Notes: generated by a model from the sequence alone, not told the origin. 33,548 nucleotides of DNA from Desulfuromusa sp. (GCA_027858895.1 JAQIBX010000041.1:1-33548), one strand, 5' to 3'; shown: positions 17,718 through 26,175, counted from the first letter of the stretch. Numbers and translations are program-made.

Positions 17718-19592
17718 ATGAAGCGGATCTTTTGCCTGATTCTCGTCGGAACCCTGTCTGCGACCCTACTGTTAACTGCTTCTGCATCCACTGCTACTGC
17801 GGCTGAAGACGCCGAGCTGAAACAAGGACAGGAACTGTTTCAGGCCGGAAACCTGAATCAGGCGCTGGCCGTTCTGCGCAATTTTGTCCAACAATCTCCA
17901 GACTCCCCCGAAACGGCTCACGCTTCTGCTTTGATTGGGCGGATTTTTTTGCAGCAACATCGCTATGCCGATGCACTTCTCTATCTCCAGCGAATTTCAC
18001 CCGTTTATCGGAGTCCTGAAGTCGAATTGCTATTGGGCGATGGCCTGATCAAAACAGGTGAATTCAAAGCGGGGTTACAGCTATTGCAGCCTCTGCTCAG
18101 TGAGCCTCTAACTTCAGCTGACAAGACCACGCTATATCAGGCGCTGGTTATTGCCTCAACTGAAGAACAACAATTTCTCCTGACTCTGTTTTACCTGCAA
18201 CGACAACTCCCTTTTAGCTTAAATCCGGCAGAAATACTCGCTCAGTCCCATCAAATACTGCAAAGCCGCCTCAACGATGTTGATCTTGCGGAAGCGGCTT
18301 TTATGTGGCAGGAAACAGCCATCGGACAGGATGCACGCCTACAGTTGGCACGCCGGGCCCTGGTTCAACAACAACCAGATCAGGCTAGACAGCATTTACA
18401 GAAACTGTTTGCATCCTCTGTCACCTTCCCCTACTGGCAAGATGCTGAACAGCTGCTACAAAGAACCAGTGTCGATAACTGGCTCAGTCGCGACAGTATT
18501 GGAGTCCTTCTACCATTGAGTGGCGACTATGCTTCTTACGGTGAACTGGTCAAAAAGGGATTGGAATTGGCGCTGCGGGAACACAATAAAACCCGCCTTC
18601 CAGCCCGCTTTATTTATCAAGATACGGCCATTGCAGGGGTCACTTCTGCGCAGCTGGTTAGCCGCTTGACCGATGACGATAAAGTGATGGCTGTCATCGG
18701 TCCGTTGCTTGGCACAACTGCTGGAGAAGCAGCCCAGAGAGCCCAACAAGAAATGGTACCGATGGTCACCCTGGCACAAACTGAAGGTCTTCCTGAAATT
18801 GGCAATTTTATTTTTCGTGACACCCTGACAGCGACACAGCAAGTAAAAGCGCTGGCCGACTATGCCTTAGCAACCGAACATATCTCTTTTTCGATTCTAC
18901 GTCCGGAAAATCGGCTGGGCAAAAAAATGACCGAGCTGTTCGTTGCAGAAATGCAAAGAGCTGGTGGTGAAATTGTCGATATTATCAGCTACCCGGAAGA
19001 TAGTACCGACTTCAGGACACAAATTCAGCAATTACTTTGGGAAGATCGGAAAGTCGAAATTCCCAAAACATCAACTGAGATTGAAGATGAAAAAGGGATC
19101 CAGAAACTGGAATATCCACTGGCGCCCTTCCACGCTCTGTTCATTCCCGATTATGCCGACCGAATCAGCCAGATCGCTCCGCAGCTGATGTTTTATGGTA
19201 TCAAAGACGTCACCCTGCTTGGGATCAACGGCTGGAATTCCCCTGAATTAATCGGTGGAGCGGGACGTTTTCTTAAATCTGCGGTGTTTATTGACACGTT
19301 CTACCCCGACAGTAAAAAACCCGAAGTTCAGCGGTTCATGGAGCTTTATCGCCAGACATATAAGGAAGAACCAACCTTTCTCGAAGCCCAAGGTTTTGAT
19401 ATTGCAACACTGCTGTTACAAATAATCAATGATCCCGAAGTCGTAAATCGCGATGACCTGCGGAGAAAGCTGGTCGATTTGAACAATTATCTGGGGGTTA
19501 CCGGAACAACTGGATTTGATTTGTATGGTGAAGCCATCAAAAATCTTTATTTGTTAAAAATTAAGCGTGGTCGAGTCGTGGAATCTCAATAA
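17718..19592 (+). CDS. Periplasmic TPR plus ligand-binding protein (LpoA/LppC-like penicillin-binding protein activator family)
   Basis: 624 residues. A signal peptide (about 1-29, signal peptidase I-like ATAA-ED cleavage, no lipobox) is followed by an alpha-solenoid/TPR region (about 31-250; GQELFQAGNLNQALAVL and repeats). From about 260 comes a type-I periplasmic binding fold starting IGVLLPLSGDYASYGE, as in branched-chain amino-acid receptors. TPR plus Peripla_BP is the architecture of LpoA-type activators of peptidoglycan synthases; the role here is inferred. The absent lipobox differs from E. coli LpoA, a lipoprotein. It follows dnaJ by 36 bases with GGAG before the ATG, so it may be transcribed with the heat-shock operon. 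Confidence 0.75.
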   Translation: MKRIFCLILVGTLSATLLLTASASTATAAEDAELKQGQELFQAGNLNQALAVLRNFVQQSPDSPETAHASALIGRIFLQQHRYADALLYLQRISPVYRSPEVELLLGDGLIKTGEFKAGLQLLQPLLSEPLTSADKTTLYQALVIASTEEQQFLLTLFYLQRQLPFSLNPAEILAQSHQILQSRLNDVDLAEAAFMWQETAIGQDARLQLARRALVQQQPDQARQHLQKLFASSVTFPYWQDAEQLLQRTSVDNWLSRDSIGVLLPLSGDYASYGELVKKGLELALREHNKTRLPARFIYQDTAIAGVTSAQLVSRLTDDDKVMAVIGPLLGTTAGEAAQRAQQEMVPMVTLAQTEGLPEIGNFIFRDTLTATQQVKALADYALATEHISFSILRPENRLGKKMTELFVAEMQRAGGEIVDIISYPEDSTDFRTQIQQLLWEDRKVEIPKTSTEIEDEKGIQKLEYPLAPFHALFIPDYADRISQIAPQLMFYGIKDVTLLGINGWNSPELIGGAGRFLKSAVFIDTFYPDSKKPEVQRFMELYRQTYKEEPTFLEAQGFDIATLLLQIINDPEVVNRDDLRRKLVDLNNYLGVTGTTGFDLYGEAIKNLYLLKIKRGRVVESQ

Positions 19593-19618
19593 ATCTGTTG
19601 ATAATGCATTGATAGCCT

Positions 19619-19649
19619 AAAAAAGGCTCATCTTGAGAAAAGGTGGGCC
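19619..19649 (-). terminator. Rho-independent terminator for the minus-strand barrel remnant
   Basis: Read on the minus strand, a 10-bp stem (19640-19649 with 19625-19634, two or three G-T pairs, 5-base loop) is followed by a run of six T (plus-strand A6 at 19619-19624). It ends transcription of the minus-strand gene at 19675. On the plus strand no T-run follows. Confidence 0.7.
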
Positions 19650-19674
19650 GTGACGATTTGATATTTAAAACAAC

Positions 19675-20457
19675 TTAAAAATAATAACGGACGCGTAATT
19701 CCAACTTACTTTCATTGAGCTTTTCCCCATGTTCAGTGAACCTTCCACCATCAATTCTCACATAGCGCAGCCGCAATTCCCAGTTGGTAAAACCACTATA
19801 AATGGCTTCTGGACTCAAGGAATAACTTTCATCCTCAAGATTGAGGATAGCGGTCAGGCCGGGGGTAAAATAGAGCAGGTCGAACGGTTCCTTCTTGGTG
19901 ATCTTGGCATAGATATAGTTCCGTCCAATCTGGGGCCTTGCATAACCTCTTTTACTCATTGAGGAAGCCTGTTCGAAGAGACTATCATTGCCAGTGGCGA
20001 TATATTGTGTGTTGGCAGCACTGACCAGCTGATAAAAGCGATCCATCTCTGTTGCAGAGTATCCGGCATCGTTATGGTAGAATTCGAGGATAGTGGTGAC
20101 GTCATTTTCCGTTAAGTAGCGCAGGCCCAGCAAGTAACTGGTCACTGCTATTTCATCACTTGCCAAAATTCCCGAGCTGTTGAGTAGTTGAATTCTCTGC
20201 TTGGGGGTGTGGGCAATCTCGCCATGAATTTCAAAATTGGTCGCCAGATTTTTTGAGAAATCAACCCCGTACCGGGTAGAGCGACTGTCTCCGGTGAAGA
20301 GAATAAAATCAATATCGGTATCCCGATAGAGAAGATAAAGCTTGGCAGCAACATTGACATGGTCCTGCTCGCCAAAATCATCATTGACATCTTCCCAAAC
20401 CGGTAGCAGTACTCCGGTTAATGCAATTGTCTGCAAGGTTCCAGGAAGGCTCTTTAT
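19675..20457 (-). pseudogene. 5'-truncated outer-membrane beta-barrel protein gene
   Basis: The open frame can be read from about 20457 to the stop at 19675, with about 250-260 residues. It has alternating-polarity strands ending in the barrel-type C-terminus LRVRYYF (terminal Phe), and no signal peptide. The only starts are a TTG at 20436 or nothing. The first residues (VDLIKSLPGTLQTIALTG) look like the middle of a larger protein. Immediately upstream, in another frame, is a 17-codon reading frame with its own ribosome-binding site that stops at 20457. The simplest reading is a deletion that fused the start of another gene to the 3' end of an outer-membrane protein gene. It could instead be a short protein with an unusual start. 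Confidence 0.6.
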
Positions 20458-20510
20458 CAGGTCGACGCGACGTAGGTTTTAACCAACTGTTTTGCAACAA
20501 CTACGGACAT
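20457..20510 (-). pseudogene. 17-codon N-terminal remnant resembling an ABC transporter ATPase start
   Basis: ATG at 20510 preceded by GAGGA (6-base spacing) opens a frame reading MSVVVAKQLVKTYVAST before a stop at 20457. The spacing V-x-A-x-x-L-x-K-x-Y is the usual beginning of ABC ATPases (beta strand, then 'L-x-K-x-Y'), but no Walker motif follows. Probably the stub of a gene whose remainder was deleted. Short sequence, so the family call is weak. Confidence 0.35.
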
Positions 20511-20597
20511 GATCTGTCCTCACTTTCTCTAAAGTCCAAAACCACCTGTTTATTAAACGCACATTGGCAGTGAGGAATGGGTCGATGAAGTCTATCA

Positions 20598-20626
20598 TAA
20601 ATATGTTTTTTGACATATATCGTCAA
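20598..20626 (-). promoter_or_regulatory. Promoter with overlapping palindromic operator
   Basis: On the minus strand, -35 TTGACG (20621-20626) and -10 TATTTA (20598-20603) are separated by 17 bases. The perfect inverted repeat TTGAC-N7-GTCAA (20610-20626) covers the -35 and part of the spacer, as expected for a repressor operator (MarR- or TetR-like spacing). It points at the 17-codon remnant at 20510. Confidence 0.5.
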
Positions 20627-20665
20627 CGAAATTCGTTTTCAGTTGATTGCCTGTTCATGACAGAA

Positions 20666-20713
20666 TAAAAAAGACAACGAGCAGGCTTCAGTTATCAAAC
20701 CTGCTCGTTGTCT
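20666..20713 (-). terminator. Rho-independent terminator of the Spy-like gene
   Basis: Perfect 14-bp stem (20700-20713 with 20672-20685) with a 14-base loop. On the minus strand it is followed by six T (plus-strand A at 20667-20672), 24 bases after the stop of the Spy-like gene. Confidence 0.9.
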
Positions 20714-20736
20714 ATGTCTGATCCATACAGCTAGAT

Positions 20737-21249
20737 TTAGAGAGCAAATCCTTTACCACTACGACCTTTGCGATCGCTGCCATGTGTTGCCCAAATTTTC
20801 TCGGCCTTTTTTTGCTGTTCAGGGGTAAGGATTGCGTACAACTCTTTCCTCACTTGTGCCCGCTCCACAATTCGGTCAGCTTTAAACTCGGCCTGCTTGG
20901 CCAGGTTGCTGCGGAGAGCCGCTTCGTCCAGATCACCGCTACGCATTCCTGTACGGCGTTCGTCACGACCTTCACGCATTTCTGCACGCACAGCTTGTCT
21001 GCCCTGCCACTTGTTGCTGAACAGTGCTTTGATTTGCTTTTCTTGGCTATCGCTCAGATCAAGAATAACATCCATCCGCTCCAAGCGGTTCTCTGCACGC
21101 TGTTGATGCTGTTCTTCGGTCATCATGCCCTGCCCCTTGGAATTGTGCTTGCCATTGCAGGAGCCGGAACCGAAAGATTTTGCCATAGCAATACCGCCGG
21201 TCATTAATGTACCAATCAATACTGTCGAAATAATAATACGCTTTTTCAT
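20737..21249 (-). CDS. Spy/CpxP-family periplasmic chaperone
   Basis: 170 residues. Signal peptide 1-23 (KKRIIISTVLIGTLMTGGIAMA), then a highly charged, helical mature part. It has the two LTxxQ-type motifs that define the family: LDLSDSQ (64-70) and LTPEQ (141-145). Spy and CpxP are ATP-independent periplasmic folding/stress-sensing proteins. AGGAG precedes the ATG on the minus strand. A CpxR-type box lies about 105 bases upstream and a clean terminator downstream, so it is a single-gene transcription unit, probably envelope-stress-responsive. Confidence 0.85.
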   Translation of the reverse strand: MKKRIIISTVLIGTLMTGGIAMAKSFGSGSCNGKHNSKGQGMMTEEQHQQRAENRLERMDVILDLSDSQEKQIKALFSNKWQGRQAVRAEMREGRDERRTGMRSGDLDEAALRSNLAKQAEFKADRIVERAQVRKELYAILTPEQQKKAEKIWATHGSDRKGRSGKGFAL

Positions 21250-21303
21250 CTCTTTTCTCCTTTTCAGTGATGCGGGCTTTCTCCGCTTGTTTTTGATGAT
21301 TTG

Positions 21304-21309
21304 ACTATA
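21304..21309 (-). promoter_or_regulatory. Putative -10 element of the Spy-like gene
   Basis: On the minus strand TATAGT, with no recognisable -35 at the right distance. This fits an activator-dependent promoter, with the CpxR-type box centred about 63 bases upstream of the expected start. Confidence 0.4.
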
Positions 21310-21352
21310 GAGAAAAGAATCTGAAGAGGGGGTTAAGAGGTGTGTGGATTAT

Positions 21353-21367
21353 GTAAAGTTGTGTAAA
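21353..21367 (+). promoter_or_regulatory. CpxR-type box upstream of the Spy-like gene
   Basis: GTAAA-N5-GTAAA (spacer GTTGT), an exact match to the E. coli CpxR consensus direct repeat, located about 105-118 bases upstream of the Spy/CpxP-like start codon. In enterobacteria CpxR activates cpxP and spy through such sites. Here the same gene-site pairing is seen. Confidence 0.6.
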
Positions 21368-21501
21368 TATCTTGCAGTACAGTAATACCGATCGATCAGA
21401 ATACATCCTGATCCACAACGAATTTAATTTTTCCGATAAAACAGTGTCGAAACGACAGGTATCAGCAAGTCAGGAATGTCTACAAAAAAATAGCTGCTCC
21501 G

Positions 21502-22560
21502 TTAAAAACCAGCATATTCCAGAAAAGTGACTGGAGGTTTATAAATTGGTTGTTCTGCAAGCAAATTATAGATTTCTTGGGGGCCAAAATATCTCGCCTC
21601 CAAGGCCCGCCCATGTTCCATCCAGAAACCAAATTGCGGAATAATGGTATTATGGCGAATCGTGTGGTCTATCGTCAGCCCGGCCAGGACAAAAACATTA
21701 ATATCTCTGCCATCAAAACTATCAGTAATATAAGAGGCGATGCGGTGGAACTGTCGCCAGGTATTGATGTTTCCCAAACGGCGATGGGGGAAGGATGAAG
21801 CAACGACTTCGGGCATGAAGTCAAAAAGTGAAACTTCCAGCATAGTCTTGGGTTCATGACTTTCATGGTTCAGATTTTTTCTGAACGAAAACAATCCGGG
21901 TTTTAGTAAGTTTCCGATAGGTTGCGGACGTTCTTGCAGTGATTCCAGTAATTCCGATTCTTCGTTGGCAATTTTGAAGTGCGCCCGATAAATTTTGCCA
22001 AGGGTTCCTTCGCCAAGGGCGCTTCCATCAACCAAGCCATTGACGTTAATGACTATGCGGGCGGTGTCGCTTACAGGTTTCTCGAAAAGATATTTATAAG
22101 GGATTTCAATTTTGACAATATTTTCCTCCCGAAAAATTTTAATCAACTGGGTTGCGCGCCGGTAAATCTGTAAATATTCATCCAAAACTCTTCCCAACAT
22201 TCCGCAGCAGGGGACAAGATTGCCATTGATCCTTTCTATATAACCAATACCTGAAGATTCTTGGGCGCCGATATGGCTGCCACCGAGGATAACGACATCT
22301 TTTCCGTGATGAGAAGTCGTTGCAAGACGGGTCGGATCAAGCAATGCACCCACTCGCCCTAAATTGAAGGTAGGACAATTATAGACATAGCCAAAAAGGG
22401 CTTTTTTGATCGATTGGCTTTCATCCGAACACTGCCAAATGGCGGGAAGGGTTTTTTCAAAACCGGCCTTATCCGTCAAGCTGCGCATCCTCCCATAGAG
22501 TTCCATCAAATCCATTGGGGTTTGGTCAAGAAAGCTTTCAGCGGGAGGGGCAATCGGCAT
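21502..22560 (-). CDS. Uncharacterised protein co-transcribed with carbonic anhydrase; possible LCIB-type carbonic anhydrase-like
   Basis: 352 residues, soluble, no signal peptide or membrane segment. I do not recognise it with certainty. The N-terminal half has potential metal ligands: Cys62 (YNCPTF), His84-His85, His96 (GGSHIGAQ) and Cys118-Cys119 (VPCCGML). The SHIG...G-x-x-x-x-I-x-x-x-x...CCG layout recalls the His/Cys zinc site of LCIB/LCIC (limiting-CO2-inducible) proteins, which have a beta-carbonic-anhydrase-like fold. This resemblance is from memory and not proven. It starts 38 bases after the stop of the beta-carbonic anhydrase with a good AAGGAG, so the two form an operon, which supports a link to CO2/bicarbonate handling. 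Confidence 0.6.
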   Translation of the reverse strand: MPIAPPAESFLDQTPMDLMELYGRMRSLTDKAGFEKTLPAIWQCSDESQSIKKALFGYVYNCPTFNLGRVGALLDPTRLATTSHHGKDVVILGGSHIGAQESSGIGYIERINGNLVPCCGMLGRVLDEYLQIYRRATQLIKIFREENIVKIEIPYKYLFEKPVSDTARIVINVNGLVDGSALGEGTLGKIYRAHFKIANEESELLESLQERPQPIGNLLKPGLFSFRKNLNHESHEPKTMLEVSLFDFMPEVVASSFPHRRLGNINTWRQFHRIASYITDSFDGRDINVFVLAGLTIDHTIRHNTIIPQFGFWMEHGRALEARYFGPQEIYNLLAEQPIYKPPVTFLEYAGF

Positions 22561-22598
22561 GAGATGCTCCTTTACGGTTTTAATTGGCGGTTATTTTT

Positions 22599-23267
22599 CT
22601 AAAGCGGGTTTTCTTGCACTTTAGGCGAGTAGCGTTTAACCAGTATTTCAAATGCTCCAGTCAGCTGATTGTAGTATTTCAGCTGTCCAGTCTCAATATT
22701 GTAGTACCAGCCGTGCAAGCTCAATTGCCCTTTAGAAACTCTTTCTTTGACCCAAGGGAAGGTCATCAGGTTCTTCAGCGAAACCAGGACTGCTTCTCTT
22801 TCGCAGGCTCGTGCTTGTTTTTCTGGCGACTCATCCGGCATTTCCTGCAAAACTTTATCACGAGCCGATGCTGCGATATTGACCCACTTACCAATAAATT
22901 CCCCCGCTTCTTTGCCATTGGCAGATGCCATCAGTGCTCCGATGCCGCTACATTTGGAATGACCCAGGATAATAATATCTGAAACTTCCAGATAGCAAAC
23001 CGCATATTCAAGAGAGGAACTAACGCCATGATAATCATCATTTTTCAGGTAAGGAGGAACAAGGTTCGCAATGTTCCTTAAAATAAACAGGTCCCCAAGA
23101 GAACAGTCCATCAACAAAGCCGGATCAACTCTGGAATCACAACAGCCGATCAAAAGTGCTTGAGGCTTCTGACCATCGACCAAAGTATTAGCTAGCTCCG
23201 AATTTTCACCAAAGTGCTGCTGCTGAAAAGTTTCAATTCCAGTGAGAAATTTAGTTACATCTGCCAT
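22599..23267 (-). CDS. Beta-class carbonic anhydrase
   Basis: About 222 residues; zinc enzyme converting CO2 and bicarbonate. The beta-class motifs are clear: Zn/catalytic CCDSR (C-x-D-S-R) within LIGCCDSRVDP, RNIANLVPPY, SLEYAVCYLEVSDIIILGHS, and the second Zn pair H-x-x-C in GHSKCSGIGAL. The C-terminal LHGWYYNIETGQL is typical. An in-frame ATG at 23282 overlaps the GGAGG ribosome-binding site, so translation more likely starts at the double ATG at 23270/23267. No signal peptide, so cytoplasmic. First gene of a two-gene unit, divergent from the HTH-EIIA regulator. Confidence 0.92.
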   Translation of the reverse strand: MADVTKFLTGIETFQQQHFGENSELANTLVDGQKPQALLIGCCDSRVDPALLMDCSLGDLFILRNIANLVPPYLKNDDYHGVSSSLEYAVCYLEVSDIIILGHSKCSGIGALMASANGKEAGEFIGKWVNIAASARDKVLQEMPDESPEKQARACEREAVLVSLKNLMTFPWVKERVSKGQLSLHGWYYNIETGQLKYYNQLTGAFEILVKRYSPKVQENPL

Positions 23268-23282
23268 CATTATTGCCTCCAT

Positions 23283-23461
23283 TCTTCTGTGCGGTGAATT
23301 CTAGCACAAATCGTGATGAAAAAAAAGAACTAAGGTAGCCACCTATTATTGCACGGATCAAATCCAGAAATGGTCAATTTGGATCTTGACAATGGGCGTA
23401 CGTCGGGAGCAATGTCCATAAATGTCTACTAAAGAGATATTTTGTCACGAGTGGGGTGGAA
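23283..23461. promoter_or_regulatory. Divergent promoter region between carbonic anhydrase and the membrane-complex operon
   Basis: About 180 bases separating the two transcription units. A perfect TTGACA on the plus strand (23386-23391) could be a -35 for the right-hand operon, but no good -10 lies 16-18 bases further on. The promoter may be activator-dependent, plausibly through the HTH-EIIA protein encoded next. No sigma54-type TGGCAC-N5-TTGC was found. Confidence 0.35.
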
Positions 23462-24136
23462 ATGAATCTTTCGGTTAAAGATGCTGCACAGTTGCTGTCA
23501 GTTTCGCAAAAATCTATCTATCGGTGGGTCAAACAGGACATCATCCCAGTTTACAAGATTAGCGGCAACTACCGTTTTAGCAGGGGCGAACTTCTGGACT
23601 GGGCTACCTCTAATCGGAAGGGCACTGTAGTTAAGGACTCCTGTGACTCAGAGTCCGCTGTTCTTCCGCTGCCGAACCTTGTTGAAGCGCTAGAGAGTGG
23701 TGGTGTGTTCTACCGCATTGAAGGTCTCACCCGTGAAGAGGTTCTGGCGACTGCGGTCACCCATCTGAGATTATCGGATAATGTCGACCGAGGCTATCTG
23801 CTGGAAGTGCTGCGCGCTCGTGAAGAGCTTACCTCAACCGCCATTGGCGATGGGATTGCCATCCCTCACCCACGCAACCCAGTTTTGTTGAATGCTCAAC
23901 GAGCAAAGGTGACGCTCTGCTTTTTGGACCAGGCGGTTGATTTTTACGCTTTAGATGGCAAGCCAGTCAAAATTCTACTCCTTATTATCGCCCCGAACCT
24001 TCGCTCGCATCTGCACCTGCTCTCTCGACTAGGTTTCGTGCTCCGAGATCCAGAGTTCCTTCAGGTTCTGCACGGCGAAGAAAGCCGAGAAAAAATCTTT
24101 GCCGCTTTGGCATGTGCCGAGGGGAAATTAAAAGCG
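23462..24136 (+). CDS. HTH-EIIA (PTS domain) fusion protein, likely regulator of the downstream complex
   Basis: About 225 residues. Residues ~1-50 are an excisionase/MerR-like helix-turn-helix (SVKDAAQLLSVSQKSIYRWVKQ, then NYRFSRGELLDW). After a linker, residues ~70-220 form a PTS EIIA type-2 (PtsN/fructose EIIA) domain with the phosphorylatable histidine in GIAIPHPRNP (His136 from this start) and the C-terminal LLSRLGFVLRDPEFLQ. DNA binding would be modulated by phosphorylation or by a domain partner; this is inferred. A GTG at 23456 is an alternative start. It precedes the first antiporter-like gene by 43 bases and is probably the first gene of the operon. Confidence 0.82.
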
Positions 24137-24182
24137 TGATAACAATCACTGAGAATTTTCTTCAGGAAATAGGCTTGAGACA

Positions 24183-26174
24183 ATGAACCTATTTTTGTGC
24201 GCATTGATTCTGTTGTTTGGCGGCAGCCTCATTGTATTGCCAATCCGCAAATCCTCCTTAGCGGCGCTGCTGGGCACGTTGACCACCGTGTTGGCTACGC
24301 CCCTGACTGGTTACGTTGCGCTGAAAGTTCTGCTCTCTGGTCAGTCACTGTCTCTTTCTTTGCCTTGGTCTGTTCCTGGTGCAGAATTCAATCTCTTACT
24401 TGATCCGCTCGCAGCATTTTTCGTACTGCCAATATCGGCACTCTCGCTTTTCTGTGCACTTTATGCCGGAGCCTACTTGGAACATGATGGTCAAACTCGA
24501 CCATTAACACCGCACTGGTTTTTCTTCAATATTATGGTGCTTGCCATGCTGTTGGTGGTAACAGCATCCAATGCTGTGCTGTTTTTAGCAGTCTGGGAGA
24601 TCATGACCATTTCTTCCTTTTTCTTGGTCGCCTGGGATCATCATCTCGAAGATGTTCGTAAGGCTGCCTGGCTTTACCTCCTGGCTGCTCACGTCGGCAT
24701 GATGTTACTGATTGCTTTGTTTATTCTGGCTGGTCGCTACTGCGGAAGTCTCAACTTTAGTGACTTCGGTCTGCTGGCGAAGTTACCACTCAGCATCGCT
24801 TCACTCCTTTTTTTGCTCGCTCTGTTTGGTTTCGGGGTTAAGGCTGGACTTTTTCCTGTTCATATCTGGCTGCCGGATGCACACCCCGCGGCTCCCAGCC
24901 ATGTCTCTGCCTTGATGTCGGGCGTTTTGATCAAGACCGGTATCTACGGTATTCTGCGCATTCTAAGTTTTTTGCCACCAGCTCCAGCTTGGTGGGGCTG
25001 GCTGATGGCACTGCTTGGCGCAGGTGGTGCTGTCTACGGAATTTCCATGGCCGCACAACAGCGGGATATCAAACGCTGTCTGGCTTATTCAACCGTTGAA
25101 AACATCGGCATTATTTTTCTTGCCCTCGGTTTTGGCATGGTGGCTGTTACCGGGGGCCATCCGACAATAGCGCTTTTCACTTTTGCTGGAGGATTATTGC
25201 ATCTCTGGAATCATGCCCTGTTCAAGGGGGTGATGTTTCTCGGTGCCGGTGCTTTGCTGCATGCGACGGGGACCCGTGATATGAACCACATGGGAGGACT
25301 GCTACGGCGCATGCCTTTGACAGGGCTGCTTTGGATCGGTGGGAGTTTAGCGATTGGCGCTTTACCCCCGCTCAATGGGTTCATCAGCGAATGGTTGATC
25401 TACATTGGTTTGGCCCAAGCAGGTACGGCTCTGGAAGGCTACGCTGCTCTGGCGCCACTGTTGCTGTTTGGTCTTCTCGGTCTGGTTGGCGCTCTGGCCC
25501 TGGTTACTTTCTCCCGCTTGATCGGCATCTGCCTTCTTGGCCAACCGCGTAACTCAACAGTTGCCTGCGCCCAGGATACGCCACCAATTATGTTGATCTG
25601 TATTGGCTGTCTGTTAACGGGATGTTTAGCGATCGGGACCTTTCCACAAGGGGCTCTGAGGTTGCTAATGAAACCTCTCTCTCAAGTCACACGGTTGCCG
25701 ATTGGTGAAGAGTTGGTTCAAGCTGTTGCCCCTCTGGGACAGTGGAATTTAATGCTCTTAGCTAGCCTGGTTGTTCTTGCTGGATTACTTGTCTGGCTGC
25801 GTCATCTTCGACCTCTGGCGCAGGCAGCTACTTGGGGCTGCGGCTATCGTTTTCCAACAGCACGAATGTCTTACACCGGCGAGGGATATGCAGGATTCGC
25901 TTCGCAACATCTGTTGCCAGGAGTCATGCGCCCTGAAGTCAGTGGCGGCAAGGTGTGCGGGCTTTTCCCTCCCCCCACTGCACTGGCTCAGCATTCAACC
26001 GATCCGGTGCTAATGCGTTTTTTGCAGCCCATATTCGTAGCAATTGCCGAGCGTTGCCAATGGCTGCACTGGTTGCAGCAGGGAAAGATGCCGATCTATC
26101 TGGTTTATATTTTTGTTACCAGTGTGGTGCTAATGGCCTGGAGTATTTGGGCTGGTGGACATGGAGGAGGATGA
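24183..26174 (+). CDS. HyfB/NuoL-like antiporter subunit, copy 1 (group 4 hydrogenase/Ehr-type complex)
   Basis: 663-residue polytopic membrane protein of the Mrp/NuoL family, ion-pumping part of a complex I-like machine. Key residues are present: Glu139 in AVWEIMTISSFF (TM5 Glu), Lys220 in FGVKAGLFPVHIWLPDAHP (TM7 Lys), Lys251 in LIKTGIYGILR, and the TM12 region HLWNHALFKGVMFL. The C-terminal soluble segment TWGCGYRFPTARMSYT is typical of HyfB. Length fits HyfB (about 670). The second copy starts just after its stop. Contributes to H+ or Na+ translocation; which ion cannot be read from sequence. Confidence 0.88.
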   Translation: MNLFLCALILLFGGSLIVLPIRKSSLAALLGTLTTVLATPLTGYVALKVLLSGQSLSLSLPWSVPGAEFNLLLDPLAAFFVLPISALSLFCALYAGAYLEHDGQTRPLTPHWFFFNIMVLAMLLVVTASNAVLFLAVWEIMTISSFFLVAWDHHLEDVRKAAWLYLLAAHVGMMLLIALFILAGRYCGSLNFSDFGLLAKLPLSIASLLFLLALFGFGVKAGLFPVHIWLPDAHPAAPSHVSALMSGVLIKTGIYGILRILSFLPPAPAWWGWLMALLGAGGAVYGISMAAQQRDIKRCLAYSTVENIGIIFLALGFGMVAVTGGHPTIALFTFAGGLLHLWNHALFKGVMFLGAGALLHATGTRDMNHMGGLLRRMPLTGLLWIGGSLAIGALPPLNGFISEWLIYIGLAQAGTALEGYAALAPLLLFGLLGLVGALALVTFSRLIGICLLGQPRNSTVACAQDTPPIMLICIGCLLTGCLAIGTFPQGALRLLMKPLSQVTRLPIGEELVQAVAPLGQWNLMLLASLVVLAGLLVWLRHLRPLAQAATWGCGYRFPTARMSYTGEGYAGFASQHLLPGVMRPEVSGGKVCGLFPPPTALAQHSTDPVLMRFLQPIFVAIAERCQWLHWLQQGKMPIYLVYIFVTSVVLMAWSIWAGGHGGG

Positions 26175-26175
26175 T

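Noticed and set aside
23386-23391. TTGACA as a complete sigma70 promoter before the HTH-EIIA gene
   Set aside because: No acceptable -10 at 16-18 bases; recorded only as a possible half site.
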